Positions 32,456 through 42,003 of a stretch of 64,000 nt of DNA are shown one piece after another. The DNA is taken from positions 2,790,001 to 2,854,000 of the forward strand of contig NZ_CP133720.1 of NCBI RefSeq assembly GCF_031326225.1. The letters are read 5' to 3'. Origin of the DNA: Undibacterium cyanobacteriorum. Its GTDB lineage: Bacteria > Pseudomonadota > Gammaproteobacteria > Burkholderiales > Burkholderiaceae_D. The notes below the pieces were generated by a model. The model did no database searches. It had not been told where the DNA came from and saw nothing but the letters and a program-made list of their open reading frames with translations. Made by a program: the position numbers and the translations under genes. The number at the start of each line of letters is the position of its first letter. Within the stretch, counting starts at the first letter, position 1.

Positions 32456-34204
32456 TTAGTTTTCTCGTTTTTCAATGCGACCACGTGGCTCTAAGTCCTC
32501 GATACGGCGTTGGCTTTCTAAAATATCTTGATCCCAGCCATGGTCGCCATCGACGATGGTTGGCTTAATCAGAATGACGAGCTCGCGTTTCTGCGTTACT
32601 TGGTTAGTATTGCGGAACAAGCCTCCCAACAATGGCACTTCGCCTGCTCCCGGCACTTGCGAACGATCATTCACATTCGCTTGACGCATTAAGCCACCAA
32701 TCGCGACGATCTTGCCATTTTGCCCGCGCACCACGCTATCGGTCTCTGAAATATCGCTAGAAGCTAATGGCAATACAATCGTACCCGCCGATCCGGCATT
32801 GACCGTCTTTTCAACAGTGGAGACCTTGCTGACAGAGGGATGCACATGCAAAGTGATATTCCCTGATTCATCAATCTGCGGTGTCACATCTAAAGCAACG
32901 CCGGAGAAAAATGGCATCACGTCGACGCTCACGGTCGGCGAAGTATTTCCACTCGTACTAGTCGTACCAGGCGTCGTTTTTAGGTTCGTGACGAAGAATT
33001 CATCCTTCCCCACTTTCAATACCGCCTTTTGATTGTTCAAAGTGGCAATACGTGGGCTGGACAATACATGTACAGTTCCCTGCGATTCTAGGAAGGATAG
33101 CAATGCAGAGAAATTCGCAGTTTGAAATGCCAAACCAAACAAAGAGCCCGCCGCGCGTGAAGCCGCGTACAGATTATTACCGACACTGGTGGATCCCAGA
33201 CCAGTGTCATCCGTATAGATGCGCGAAGTACTCAACGCAGATCCCGGCGACATAAAGCCGATCGAACCAACTCTGCTAGAGCCAGCTTTCGGAGTCGCAA
33301 ACGATGCCCAATTAATCCCAGTTTGAAATTGACTATTCAATTCCACCTCGAGAATTTTCGCCTCCAGGATGACTTGACGATCAACTGACAATTGAGTCGC
33401 TTTTAAGTAGGCGGCGACGTTGCGAATTTCATCCGACATGGCACGTACGACCACCACGCCCGACTGAGGATTAATCACTACTTGACGCCCGTTATGGCCA
33501 CTATTGATCAGAATTTCGAGCGAAGTTTTCAGTTCCGACCAGAAATCACTGACCGAGCTTGTATTGATTTTGCTGGAAGTTAAGCTTTGACGAGAGTTAT
33601 TAGATCCGCCTGATCCAGCATTATCACCATTGTTTTGATTATTTTGATTGTTCTGATTTTGATTGTTCCCCGTCGCCACAACATCGGCAACCGAACCTGA
33701 GGTCACCCGTGTATCGGAGCTACCCTTACGTACCGAGGCTAAATAATTAATTTGAAAAACACGCGTTTGCATTGTTAAAGGGCGCACATAAATTCGTGTT
33801 CCTTCAACGCGATACTCATAGCCGTACATGTCACGAATCGCATCGAGCGCTTCAAACAGTGTGACATCTTTTAAGTTAGCGGAAATATTACCGGTTACCT
33901 CGGGGTGCACCAACATGTTATAGGGTGTTCCCGCAACGATCGCCATGAAAAATTGCCCCGCTGGCGCATTGCTAAAATTGAGATTAAAACGTTCTTCTAG
34001 CGGTTTTCTTACCGGAGGTAACTCGGCATTCAGCGCCGGCAATAAGGATGCAGATACTTTCTCGGCGTCAGCCGCTTTTACGTTCGAGGCTTTAGCCTTC
34101 TCCATCTCGCTCTTAATCAGGTCGTAAGTCTCTTGCCGTGAAGGCGGAATGGCACAACCAGCCAGAGCCAATGCTATCACCACAATCCAATTCATTTTTT
34201 TCAT
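32456..34204 (-). CDS. mshL: MSHA secretin MshL
   Basis: A 582-residue outer-membrane lipoprotein secretin. A lipobox (ALALAGC, C17) is followed by an N-terminal STN/N0-like domain (NAPAGQFFMAIVAGTPYNMLVHPEVTGNIS), an Asn-rich low-complexity insert (~residues 180-210), an N1-type domain (QVVINPQSGVVVVRAM) and the secretin core with the signature VPLLGGLFRNT and VILIKPTIV near the C-terminus. Twelve or more copies would form the pilus exit channel. ATG 34204 is chosen because AAGG lies seven bases upstream and it opens the lipoprotein signal; the frame extends to 34246. Confidence 0.9.
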   Translation of the reverse strand: MKKMNWIVVIALALAGCAIPPSRQETYDLIKSEMEKAKASNVKAADAEKVSASLLPALNAELPPVRKPLEERFNLNFSNAPAGQFFMAIVAGTPYNMLVHPEVTGNISANLKDVTLFEALDAIRDMYGYEYRVEGTRIYVRPLTMQTRVFQINYLASVRKGSSDTRVTSGSVADVVATGNNQNQNNQNNQNNGDNAGSGGSNNSRQSLTSSKINTSSVSDFWSELKTSLEILINSGHNGRQVVINPQSGVVVVRAMSDEIRNVAAYLKATQLSVDRQVILEAKILEVELNSQFQTGINWASFATPKAGSSRVGSIGFMSPGSALSTSRIYTDDTGLGSTSVGNNLYAASRAAGSLFGLAFQTANFSALLSFLESQGTVHVLSSPRIATLNNQKAVLKVGKDEFFVTNLKTTPGTTSTSGNTSPTVSVDVMPFFSGVALDVTPQIDESGNITLHVHPSVSKVSTVEKTVNAGSAGTIVLPLASSDISETDSVVRGQNGKIVAIGGLMRQANVNDRSQVPGAGEVPLLGGLFRNTNQVTQKRELVILIKPTIVDGDHGWDQDILESQRRIEDLEPRGRIEKREN

Positions 34205-34252
34205 TTTCAACCTTCTTTTACCAAACCATCGCGGTTCATATATCATCGCTGT

Positions 34253-34609
34253 TTAGTTCATTTTCTTTGCGCTGCGTACTATCTTCTTATCCACTTCAGG
34301 AAACAATTTGAGTACCTGTAGTTCTCGGCCGCGTTTCAATACGGCTTCAGTCTCAGTTAATTTCACTAAGACCTGGTCGCCGAACTGTGCGTTTAATCGT
34401 ACGGTCTTTCCATCAATTACAGCAAACTTTCTCGTCGGAGAGATGAGTACCGATTGCAAAACCGGCACATGTTCAAGTTCTTCGGCTGCGCTTCCTTGCA
34501 TCGAGGCGATCGCAGGACGGGTAGGATCGCGCAAATCTTGAGCCGAGGCGACCACAGTCACAGAAAACGATGCAAGCACAACCAGCAGCAGCTTTAGAGA
34601 TCTAACCAT
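34253..34609 (-). CDS. mshK: MSHA biogenesis protein MshK
   Basis: A 118-residue exported protein: signal peptide (~1-26, LKLLLVVLASFSVTVVASAQ), then DLRDPTRP, the short motif shared with PilP/GspC-type and MshK proteins that dock to secretins, and a small beta domain (SVLISPTRKFAVIDGKTVRLNAQFGD). ATG 34609 has GGAG just ahead and overlaps the end of mshJ by 16 bases, so translation is probably coupled; the upstream extension to 34693 lies inside mshJ and has no signal peptide. mshL follows 48 bp later. Confidence 0.85.
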   Translation of the reverse strand: MVRSLKLLLVVLASFSVTVVASAQDLRDPTRPAIASMQGSAAEELEHVPVLQSVLISPTRKFAVIDGKTVRLNAQFGDQVLVKLTETEAVLKRGRELQVLKLFPEVDKKIVRSAKKMN

Positions 34610-35289
34610 TTTTTCTCCTGACTGATGGTAAATACACGCAAGCTCAAACGCGACTGAGGATATTCCACGACACGCAGATAAATTTTTCCCCAATATAAAC
34701 GCTGTTGCATGGCCTCGAGGCTTTTCAAATAACTCAGCATATCCAGGTAGTTCCCCTCAAACACGAGCTCAACTTCATGTTTGAAAAGACCAATTTCGTT
34801 TGCATTATTCGCATTTGCGACAGGTATAGACGCACTACCTTCTGCCACAGGCTCGATCACACGCAGAACATTTTCAACTGGCAACGACTTTAGCGAAATC
34901 AATCGTAAGTTTTTGTTGCGACTTAAGACTTGTTCTAAGAGCTCATTCATCTTTTCAGCTGGCACCAAACGCTCTTCGAATTTCGCCAATTCAGTTCGCA
35001 AGATCTGCAACTGTTTCTTTTGTTCAGAAATCTGGTGCTTTACTTCATAGTCGATGTCAGCAAACTTACCCGCTTTCAAGCTATCGAGTTCGATCTGACT
35101 CGTTTGCGAGAGGGTCACGTTCTGTTGATCTTTTTGCTCAGCGAGTTTCATTTTCTTTTGCATCGGCGACCAAATCAGGTTCAATGCAATCAGAATAAAT
35201 GTGGTGACTAAAATCGCAAAAATGAAGACGCGTTCACGTTCCGAACGCGCATCAATTTTCGTCGCAAGTTTTTTCAATTTTTCCATCAT
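34594..35289 (-). CDS. mshJ: MSHA biogenesis protein MshJ (PilO/GspM-like)
   Basis: A 231-residue bitopic membrane protein: short cytoplasmic N-tail, one helix (~23-41, VFIFAILVTTFILIALNLIW), a long periplasmic coiled coil (~45-115) and a C-terminal ferredoxin-like alpha/beta domain (VELVFEGNYLDMLSYLKSLEA) of the PilO/GspM type. It should pair with the MshI2 protein to form the periplasmic alignment ring. The first ATG overlaps the previous stop (ATGA at 35286-35289); the second in-frame ATG follows at once. Confidence 0.85.
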   Translation of the reverse strand: MMEKLKKLATKIDARSERERVFIFAILVTTFILIALNLIWSPMQKKMKLAEQKDQQNVTLSQTSQIELDSLKAGKFADIDYEVKHQISEQKKQLQILRTELAKFEERLVPAEKMNELLEQVLSRNKNLRLISLKSLPVENVLRVIEPVAEGSASIPVANANNANEIGLFKHEVELVFEGNYLDMLSYLKSLEAMQQRLYWGKIYLRVVEYPQSRLSLRVFTISQEKKWLDL

Positions 35290-35954
35290 GGCTGCTTCGT
35301 CCCAACTTCCTTCTTATCGCCCTGTTCGATGGTATGAAACTCAAAATCGATAAAGGGGGCAAGAGTAGGCTTCTGCTTTTCCTGCGCCCCAGCTGGCGCC
35401 TCTACTGTCGGACGTTGCAAATCCAGTGCAGCAAAAGCTTTGCCTTTCATGACTTTTTCACGCTTGAGCTGATTCACAAATTGCGGAACAAGATCCGCCT
35501 GCAAAGTACGCCCGTGAATACTGAGTCGATCACCAAAGGTATCGAAGTCGAAACCAGTCAACCAAACGCGATCTGGAATCTGGCGTGCGAAAGCAGACAT
35601 ATACTCGGAAAAACCATCCGTGTTTCCAAGCTGATTACTCCCTAACATATCGACCGCTTTTCGACGCTGCTTGATTTCATCTTGGATGTCTTTGAGTTCT
35701 TGTGCCAGACGAGGATCGTGGGTGGGCATCACGAGGCCCGTCTTCAACTGAGTCAACTCCGTTTGAACCTTGACCAAGTGCAGTGCGCTCGACGCTTCTC
35801 TCTTGCTCAGTTCATGAAAACGCCATTGCAAAGCAGCCCACAATATCACTAGGCACACACTCGCAACCACACTCAGCAGCCCCAAACTACTGGCCGAGTA
35901 CAAGCTGGGCTTCTCAAGCAAACTCTCGTTGAAAAGATTGATCTGCTGACTCAT
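35286..35954 (-). CDS. MSHA biogenesis protein MshI2 (PilN-like)
   Basis: A 222-residue bitopic protein beginning SQQINLFNESLL, the short cytoplasmic peptide by which PilN binds PilM, followed by a membrane helix (~22-44), a coiled coil (~45-110) and a ferredoxin-like domain (DRVWLTGFDFDTFGDRLSIHG). It is the partner of the upstream PilM-like MshI, whose stop it overlaps by four bases, and of MshJ, whose start overlaps its own stop. In Vibrio-type clusters this function is often annotated as MshI2 or as PilN. Confidence 0.85.
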   Translation of the reverse strand: MSQQINLFNESLLEKPSLYSASSLGLLSVVASVCLVILWAALQWRFHELSKREASSALHLVKVQTELTQLKTGLVMPTHDPRLAQELKDIQDEIKQRRKAVDMLGSNQLGNTDGFSEYMSAFARQIPDRVWLTGFDFDTFGDRLSIHGRTLQADLVPQFVNQLKREKVMKGKAFAALDLQRPTVEAPAGAQEKQKPTLAPFIDFEFHTIEQGDKKEVGTKQP

Positions 35955-36901
35955 GCTGGCCTCGCTTCAACGCGCATTGCAGCACCGATGATGTCAAAGA
36001 ATTTCTGCTGTTGATCACTACTTTTCATTTCAGGAATTTGGCCCAAATCGATCACGTTTGAAAGATCAAACGTCTCGATGGGTAAGTATAAATTCGTCGA
36101 AAGAAAACTTTGCAGAGCAGGTGTCACATCTCCCATTGGAGCCAATAACAACTTGGTATTCGTGATGTAATTATGTTGCCGCTCAAAGTGATCGAGTGAG
36201 CGCTGAAGTTCCAGTGAGACTCTTTCAAAAACGTAGTTCTGCGCTTCTTTATCTGGATTTCGTAGTTGCTCTAAATTGATGTCGATCCGTCTTGAAAGAT
36301 AAAGTTCACCACCAAAACTCAAAGTCAGCAAACCTCCATTGGCGTCGAAGGACAGCATAGCCAAGCCACGCCCGGGCGTCTCAAGTTTTGCAGAAATATT
36401 TCGTTGTGCCATTTCAGGGATATCAATTACCGTCAACTTCAGTTTGGCGGCCATGACATCTGTCTGCAGTTTCTTAATAATTTGATTCTTTGCGACTACC
36501 ACCATGGAGGACTGATTGCGACCACCTGCGGCAGGATCGCCGGGGATCTTTAACACATCAACGGTCGCCTCGCCGACTGGGAAATCCAACATATCTTTGA
36601 CGCGCCACTTCACAGCTGAGCGCAGTTCCGTCTCGGGAACATTCAGAGCTTCAATTGCCAAGATTTGATACTCACCTTGCTTCAAAAGCATGCTCACTGG
36701 CTTTCCTTTAACCGGCGCCTCTCGCATCAAGCGTTCCAACAATGTGGTGTGGTTCGCCTCGGTGCCCGGAAAAAAGGACAAGTAACGCAAGATCGGTTTC
36801 AAGGCGGAGTCGTGCTGAACAATGGCGCAATACAAGCCATCGTGCCCAAGGCAGATCGCTATATTTTCAGCATTCTGTTTACTTTTTGAAAACAATCCCA
36901 T
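35951..36901 (-). CDS. mshI: MSHA biogenesis protein MshI (PilM-like)
   Basis: A 316-residue cytosolic actin-like protein of the PilM/MshI group: an N-terminal first subdomain (ENIAICLGHDGLYCAIVQHD), ELRSAVKWRVKDMLDFPVGEATVDVL near residue 95, and phosphate-loop-like GGLLTLSFGGELYLSR (~residue 195). PilM proteins bind the N-tail of PilN and link the assembly ATPase to the periplasmic ring. It is first in the second half of the locus; a 123-bp gap to mshQ contains a candidate promoter. Confidence 0.85.
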   Translation of the reverse strand: MGLFSKSKQNAENIAICLGHDGLYCAIVQHDSALKPILRYLSFFPGTEANHTTLLERLMREAPVKGKPVSMLLKQGEYQILAIEALNVPETELRSAVKWRVKDMLDFPVGEATVDVLKIPGDPAAGGRNQSSMVVVAKNQIIKKLQTDVMAAKLKLTVIDIPEMAQRNISAKLETPGRGLAMLSFDANGGLLTLSFGGELYLSRRIDINLEQLRNPDKEAQNYVFERVSLELQRSLDHFERQHNYITNTKLLLAPMGDVTPALQSFLSTNLYLPIETFDLSNVIDLGQIPEMKSSDQQQKFFDIIGAAMRVEARPA

Positions 36902-36931
36902 GCATGTAACCCATTTTCCTCATCTTGCTTG

Positions 36932-36960
36932 ACGTTAAGATAATATGCCACTGTTGTCAA
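36932..36960 (-). promoter_or_regulatory. Candidate promoter for the mshI-mshN half operon
   Basis: On the minus strand a perfect TTGACA (36955-36960), 17-bp spacer and TAACGT (36932-36937; weak, 3/6) lie about 30 bp before the mshI start. A perfect -35 with a poor -10 gives only moderate support. Confidence 0.35.
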
Positions 36961-37024
36961 TCATTCTTCTTATTGGTGTTGTCAGTCCGTCTCTCACATC
37001 ACTCTAAACAAAGGTGTCGCTCCC

Positions 37025-40000
37025 TCAATGATTTTCACGTGTGTAGATAAACTCATTGGCTTTCTTGTAAATGCCAAAATTGACTCGGGCTTTTGGATTG
37101 GTATTACCCGTTCCAAGCCAATTGAATTGCAACCACGGTTTGCCCAAAGTGACTGCTGCCGAACCACTGCCACCAACAGAAACGCATTGATTACCTGAAG
37201 CGCTACCTAAATTCAATGTGACGTCCGCAAATCCATTGTTGCCGACACCTGGTGCACTCAGTCGAACCGGATTCACGCTCACCGCCGTTTCACAAGCTGC
37301 CAGATTATTCGGCTTGGCTGTCGTACCCGCTGGAAAAGTGAAAGAGAAACTATTAGCGAAATTTGTCGCCGATGGAAAGGTACAAGCTGTATCGAGTGTA
37401 TTGATGGTCCAGCCAGCGCTACTACCAGCCCAATACTCGATGCGCACTGGAATCGGCAAAGCTAATCTTTCGCTGCCATAAGCATTACTCAGTTTTACTC
37501 GTCCTTGCCGCATCTTGGTATTGATCATCGTCTTCGCTGTGCATGTGCCGCTACTGGTCCCAGCGGTATCGGCGGTACAAGCGGTCGTGCTGGCTTGCAT
37601 GTCACGGTCGAACATCTTCACACCATCGGATTCCGTTGTCGCAAGTCCAATCGCCAACGCATCGTAGGGGCCATCCGGGCTTGCTGCCTTCGTAAAGCTC
37701 GACGCAGAAAATAGATATTGCCCTCCCAGCCAACTTGCCGCGGAGGTTGTCAAACGAGAAGGCGCAATGGCTACACCGCTATTGGCATTTTCCATCTCGA
37801 CGGATACCACGGCCTTCCCGAATATTCCTGTGTAGTTAAAGGTACGACCATTTGCCGCATTACGCCCTTCAAGAGTCACATTGAGATTCAATGGCTGATC
37901 CATGTAGGTAAAGCCTGTACATGGTTCTACCCAAGACACGGGCACCATACTTAGATGATCTGGAATAAAACGACCGAAATGATTGCTGACCGAGGTATTC
38001 CCGAACTTACAGCCGTACTTTCCGCCTACTAGGGTATTTGAGGCATCGTTAGTACAATCTCCATTCGCAATATCACTCGATAGTGCAGCAAAGGTATCGT
38101 CATAGACTCCTTGCGCTTTAAAGCGGAAATACCCCACTTCGTCGTATGTGAATGCCGCGCCACTTGCACCATTGCCACTAGCCGCACTGGCCGCCGTTGT
38201 AAACGAACCTGCGAGCGTTCCTGTACCTGGAGTTGCGCGCCCACTGGCTGGTACGCTCGTCCATTCTAGTAAAGCAGGATTGATCTTTGGTGTGCCGTTG
38301 TAGCCAACCACCCCAGTATCGGCAGTCAAACTGAAGTTAGCTCCAGCTTTGACGATGGGCGTATTGGTGGCGCTACCTCCACTATTATCTGCATTGGCGG
38401 TCGAGCTAATACTGCTAATTGCGCTAGGCCTTACCGTGAAACTATCTGAAGAACAAGCGGTGACCGTCGTTTCTCTCACTCGACAGCGGAGTTTTCCATA
38501 GGCATTCGCCAATGCCAGATTACTAGCAATCGTCTTGCGACCGCTATCGCTTGCCGCAAAGGTGAGTGCTTGTGTGGTACCAGCAAGAGCCGTCGCCGCA
38601 GTACAGGCTGGGGCAGTCGAATCATCATACAGTTCGACGTTGACCGACCCCGCATAGCCAGTTGCGATCGCACCACCGACTCCAATCGCAACCACATCAA
38701 AACGGAAACCCGTATTCACCAGCTTAGTGTAGAGAGGGTTACGATTCGATGCTGTCACTGGCGTGTTGTACGGCAGACCTGTTTCTAAGCATTCAAAACC
38801 GGTCACACACGGGGTGTTCGTAATAGTGAAGGAACAGCTTTGTGCTGCGGTACCACTTGCATTGGTACATTTGGTTCCGTTCAGAGGAACGCTACTTAAT
38901 CCAGTCGCCGCCAGAGTGTAAGTCCCGGCCGATGCCGCCGTCGGCTGCATCACTACTGTCGCAGTCGTTGCACTACTACCTAAGGTGAAAGTGGAAGGTG
39001 TAAAAGTTGCACCGGTCGCTGCAGGGATAAAAGCTAAACTACCTGTTAGTGTACCTGTATTGACGATATTTAGAGGCGGACAAGGTACAGTTGAAGAAGT
39101 GCATGCGAGCACAACAAAATTTTCAGGGCATTGTGTAGTACTACCATCATGGCGAATCTCAATGTGGTCATAGGGAGGCACCGTTGTCGAGCCGATCACA
39201 AAATCATAACTGAAGGTGTACGTACCCGGCGCTGTAAAGTCGTAAGCGATTCCGATCCCGGTATCTTGCAAAGTGGTGGTAATCGTATTGCTCATCGCTG
39301 CGCTTTGCAGGACGGAACAATTTGGAGCACCGTTCACAAAGAACGTACTCCATCCAGCCGCGCAATAACTGCTGAATGTACCAACGCGCTCGCGAAAAGA
39401 TTCGACAATCGTGCCCGAGGTTGGCAAGGCGGTGCTGGTCGGACACGGGGTCGCTCCCCCAAGACTCGAATAAGTTCCAACAATGCGTTTTGAGCCAGCA
39501 ACATTCACGCCGCACCCACTATCGCTACCACCGAGATAGGTGTCAAACACATGGTAATACCGCACAGGATTGGCAGCACTGACTGGATAAGCCGCAGGAA
39601 TAGTCAGAGTCACCTCGGCCGTAAGAAAGTCTAGTGGTGTCGTGTATTTCCAAACCACAGTCACTTGCGGGCCGCTTGCAATCCCAAAGTTTGAGGTGGC
39701 GCTTTGCTGCACCCCCGCGGTAGCTGGATTGGCTGGTGTCACTGCGCTAATCGACGATGTGCTATACATCCCCCCAGTCGGATTGAAAGTCGTTACTGTA
39801 TGCGATGGCCCATAAACCAGTCCATTTCCTCGAATAAAAATGCCATTATCTAAGTTGTTACTTGGAGGAATAGCAGTCGGACTATAAACCTGACCAGTAT
39901 TATTCAACCTCCTTACTTGGATCTTCGTCGTATTCTCAATATAAAAATGAAGCCCATTGGTGGCCGTTGTACCGCCCGTGCTATTCAGTTCGACCACCTG

Positions 40001-40105
40001 TGCCGATGCTAGTGAATTCACGAGCAATAGCACGAAGAATACCAAAACCATCAACAATAGTCCTTGGCTCTTCTTCCAAATTTGCTCAAATTCCGCACAG
40101 TTCAC
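37025..40105 (-). CDS. mshQ: MshQ-like giant adhesin/tip-associated protein
   Basis: A 1026-residue exported protein (signal peptide ~1-36, GLLLMVLVFFVLLLVNSLASAQ-type core). It is rich in Ser, Thr, Gly and Ala, with spaced cysteines. The N-terminal part (~45-340) is a beta-rich lectin-like region, the middle has Ig-like repeats with Cys-containing hinges, and the C-terminal ~450 residues match the MshQ/DUF6701 region found at the end of MSHA operons. It may sit at the pilus base or tip. GTG 40105 is preferred: GGAG lies seven bases ahead, whereas the longest frame opens with TTG. It lies 14 bp after mshP. Confidence 0.82.
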   Translation of the reverse strand: MNCAEFEQIWKKSQGLLLMVLVFFVLLLVNSLASAQVVELNSTGGTTATNGLHFYIENTTKIQVRRLNNTGQVYSPTAIPPSNNLDNGIFIRGNGLVYGPSHTVTTFNPTGGMYSTSSISAVTPANPATAGVQQSATSNFGIASGPQVTVVWKYTTPLDFLTAEVTLTIPAAYPVSAANPVRYYHVFDTYLGGSDSGCGVNVAGSKRIVGTYSSLGGATPCPTSTALPTSGTIVESFRERVGTFSSYCAAGWSTFFVNGAPNCSVLQSAAMSNTITTTLQDTGIGIAYDFTAPGTYTFSYDFVIGSTTVPPYDHIEIRHDGSTTQCPENFVVLACTSSTVPCPPLNIVNTGTLTGSLAFIPAATGATFTPSTFTLGSSATTATVVMQPTAASAGTYTLAATGLSSVPLNGTKCTNASGTAAQSCSFTITNTPCVTGFECLETGLPYNTPVTASNRNPLYTKLVNTGFRFDVVAIGVGGAIATGYAGSVNVELYDDSTAPACTAATALAGTTQALTFAASDSGRKTIASNLALANAYGKLRCRVRETTVTACSSDSFTVRPSAISSISSTANADNSGGSATNTPIVKAGANFSLTADTGVVGYNGTPKINPALLEWTSVPASGRATPGTGTLAGSFTTAASAASGNGASGAAFTYDEVGYFRFKAQGVYDDTFAALSSDIANGDCTNDASNTLVGGKYGCKFGNTSVSNHFGRFIPDHLSMVPVSWVEPCTGFTYMDQPLNLNVTLEGRNAANGRTFNYTGIFGKAVVSVEMENANSGVAIAPSRLTTSAASWLGGQYLFSASSFTKAASPDGPYDALAIGLATTESDGVKMFDRDMQASTTACTADTAGTSSGTCTAKTMINTKMRQGRVKLSNAYGSERLALPIPVRIEYWAGSSAGWTINTLDTACTFPSATNFANSFSFTFPAGTTAKPNNLAACETAVSVNPVRLSAPGVGNNGFADVTLNLGSASGNQCVSVGGSGSAAVTLGKPWLQFNWLGTGNTNPKARVNFGIYKKANEFIYTRENH

Positions 40106-40119
40106 TTTAGATCTCCAAT

Positions 40120-40590
40120 TCAACTACAGACGGCATCGGTTGCAGGACCAATTCTGCAGGTCGCAATTCGCGCAGTCAGCTGACGTTCCACATAATCCGG
40201 TGAAGGCAAACTGCCAGAAGTCGCAGTTGCCGTAATTTGATATACACGAATCGTGTTAGTTCCTTCGGTCGTAGTCGTCACCGAACACGAAACATTTACC
40301 GAAAAATTTTGCAATGCGCCCGCAAATGCTGGCGTCCCCATGGCACCGGTGCAGTTGTAGGGTGCTGTCACTGCCACATTATTTTCCGGAGACATTATTT
40401 GATACGTCCCCCACTCTATTCCTGCCTTCGCTGCGTAATAGGCTCGCGCACCTTGTACGTCACGATTCGAGTTGGTTTGCTGGCCAACATACATTGAGAC
40501 CATCACGGCCGCGAGCGAGGCCAACACGACCAGAATAAAGATGGCTACCACAATTGAAAAGCCAGATTGTTTAGAACGTAGCCTATGCAT
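40120..40590 (-). CDS. mshP: MSHA minor pseudopilin MshP
   Basis: A 156-residue prepilin-like protein: short positive leader ending KQSG, then F-S-I-V-V and a 25-residue hydrophobic helix (AIFILVVLASLAAVMVSMYVG). Position 5 of the mature protein is Val, not the Glu that all other pilins of this locus carry, which is the GspK/PilX-like trait of a tip-initiating subunit. The remainder is a small beta domain with four cysteines. ATG 40590 opens the leader with GAGG upstream; the frame extends to 40629 inside mshO. Confidence 0.85.
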   Translation of the reverse strand: MHRLRSKQSGFSIVVAIFILVVLASLAAVMVSMYVGQQTNSNRDVQGARAYYAAKAGIEWGTYQIMSPENNVAVTAPYNCTGAMGTPAFAGALQNFSVNVSCSVTTTTEGTNTIRVYQITATATSGSLPSPDYVERQLTARIATCRIGPATDAVCS

Positions 40591-40603
40591 GACTTTGAAT
40601 CCT

Positions 40604-41455
40604 CTACGGAACATTGTTGACGTTGACATCGTAGTATAAATTCACGCTCTCACTAGTCTGCATGACACTCTTAGCAAGCGTTAGTCTGATAGAGACGAGC
40701 CCCGTCCTCTCGCGCACGCCGGGATCATAGGTGAACTGACATGCACTCACATTTTGTGCGACCACTGGCGATGTACCGATCGCGGCACAAGCCGTTGGTT
40801 CGGGGTAGACGAAACCGTATCCCGAAACACGATAAAGGCGCCCCGTACCGTTACCTTTGGCGTCAACACCAACGCCAGAGCATACATATGAAACCGCTTG
40901 TTCTGTGCCTGAAACCAATTGAAACTTCTTACCTGGTGATTCAAACGGAAACTGTTTGCTACCAAAACTCAAAAAACTTGTGGTACTGAGATTATTCAGA
41001 CTCACTCGATTATCGGCGGACGCGTACGCATCTGCAACTGGGATTCCCAAATTATAAATCACCAGAAAATCACCGGGACTGGGTGTCGCTGCAAGCGGAC
41101 CAATCACATCAAAACCCGTGATCGCTTGCGTGGTGGTGAACGCATTTCCACCGCCAGTGCTGTTGGTCGCGCTTCGATATCGCCCACCGTCATAGGCCGG
41201 AATAAATTCAATACAGCCGCTGTTGGCAGAGCGAACTGAATTGGGAATCGCCAAATGCAGCTCGCGTGAAATTCGACGCGCAGCGGTGTCCGCGGTATCA
41301 CTGAGCTCTATCCTCAAACCGAGATCTTGATATTGTTGCACCCGACCACTCAAGAATAAACCTGCAATACCTGCAATGATTCCAAGAATGACGATCACGA
41401 TAATGGCTTCAACCAGAGTGAACCCAGATTGGATCGAACGAAGACGAAACTTCAT
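40604..41455 (-). CDS. mshO: MSHA minor pilin MshO
   Basis: A 283-residue prepilin with leader KFRLRSIQSG and the type IV signature FTLVEAIIVIVILG (Glu5 present), a helix to about residue 38 and a large C-terminal domain with paired cysteines. MshO is a GspJ-like minor pseudopilin. The start ATG overlaps the mshD stop by four bases (41452-41455), so the minor pilins are translationally coupled. It is one of four minor pilins following the major pilin. Confidence 0.88.
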   Translation of the reverse strand: MKFRLRSIQSGFTLVEAIIVIVILGIIAGIAGLFLSGRVQQYQDLGLRIELSDTADTAARRISRELHLAIPNSVRSANSGCIEFIPAYDGGRYRSATNSTGGGNAFTTTQAITGFDVIGPLAATPSPGDFLVIYNLGIPVADAYASADNRVSLNNLSTTSFLSFGSKQFPFESPGKKFQLVSGTEQAVSYVCSGVGVDAKGNGTGRLYRVSGYGFVYPEPTACAAIGTSPVVAQNVSACQFTYDPGVRERTGLVSIRLTLAKSVMQTSESVNLYYDVNVNNVP

Positions 41456-42003
41456 GGTACGACCCTCGGCGCATAACGATAACGATAACCGGTCAGCGTG
41501 ATACTCGTTCCGCCATTAGTGACCGTTACATCGATACGAATTTCATCGCCAGATTGAATTTCAGAGATAGTCGCTGAGTAGCTCCCTAAACCTGAAATCA
41601 AATTATTTTGGATATCCCGAATTCCGGTCATACTAAATCCATGATAATCGCCAACGTTATCGAATCGCGGCTCCGCATAACGCGTCTCACCGGCGGTTGG
41701 CCCTAAGCCTTGTGGCGTTGAAGCACAAGCTGCTGTCGAGGTCGCGGTGGTGGCGTTTGCATCATCAGGATCGCAATACGTAAACGCTTGCAGTTGCACT
41801 TCCTCGAGCAGTGACTCGGCAATGGCGAGTGCTTGTTTCGTCCTGACAGGATCGGTTCCACTGACCGTGGTCAAGTTCATCAGCGAAATGATCCCGACAA
41901 TCGCAATACCAACGATCACAATAAAGATAATCGTTTCAATCAAGGTAAAGCCGAGTTCGTGATTTCGTCCACGCGAGCTAAAGGGACTCAAGTTAGCGCA
42001 CAT
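41452..42003 (-). CDS. mshD: MSHA minor pilin MshD
   Basis: A 183-residue prepilin with a longer leader than its siblings (MCANLSPFSSRGRNHELG) before FTLIETIIFIVIVG (Glu5 present). It belongs to the GspI/PilV-like MshD group, with a cysteine-containing C-terminal domain. ATG 42003 is selected because GGAG lies seven bases ahead; it overlaps the mshC end by 11 bases. The longer frame to 42045 adds only positively charged residues inside mshC. Confidence 0.85.
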   Translation of the reverse strand: MCANLSPFSSRGRNHELGFTLIETIIFIVIVGIAIVGIISLMNLTTVSGTDPVRTKQALAIAESLLEEVQLQAFTYCDPDDANATTATSTAACASTPQGLGPTAGETRYAEPRFDNVGDYHGFSMTGIRDIQNNLISGLGSYSATISEIQSGDEIRIDVTVTNGGTSITLTGYRYRYAPRVVP

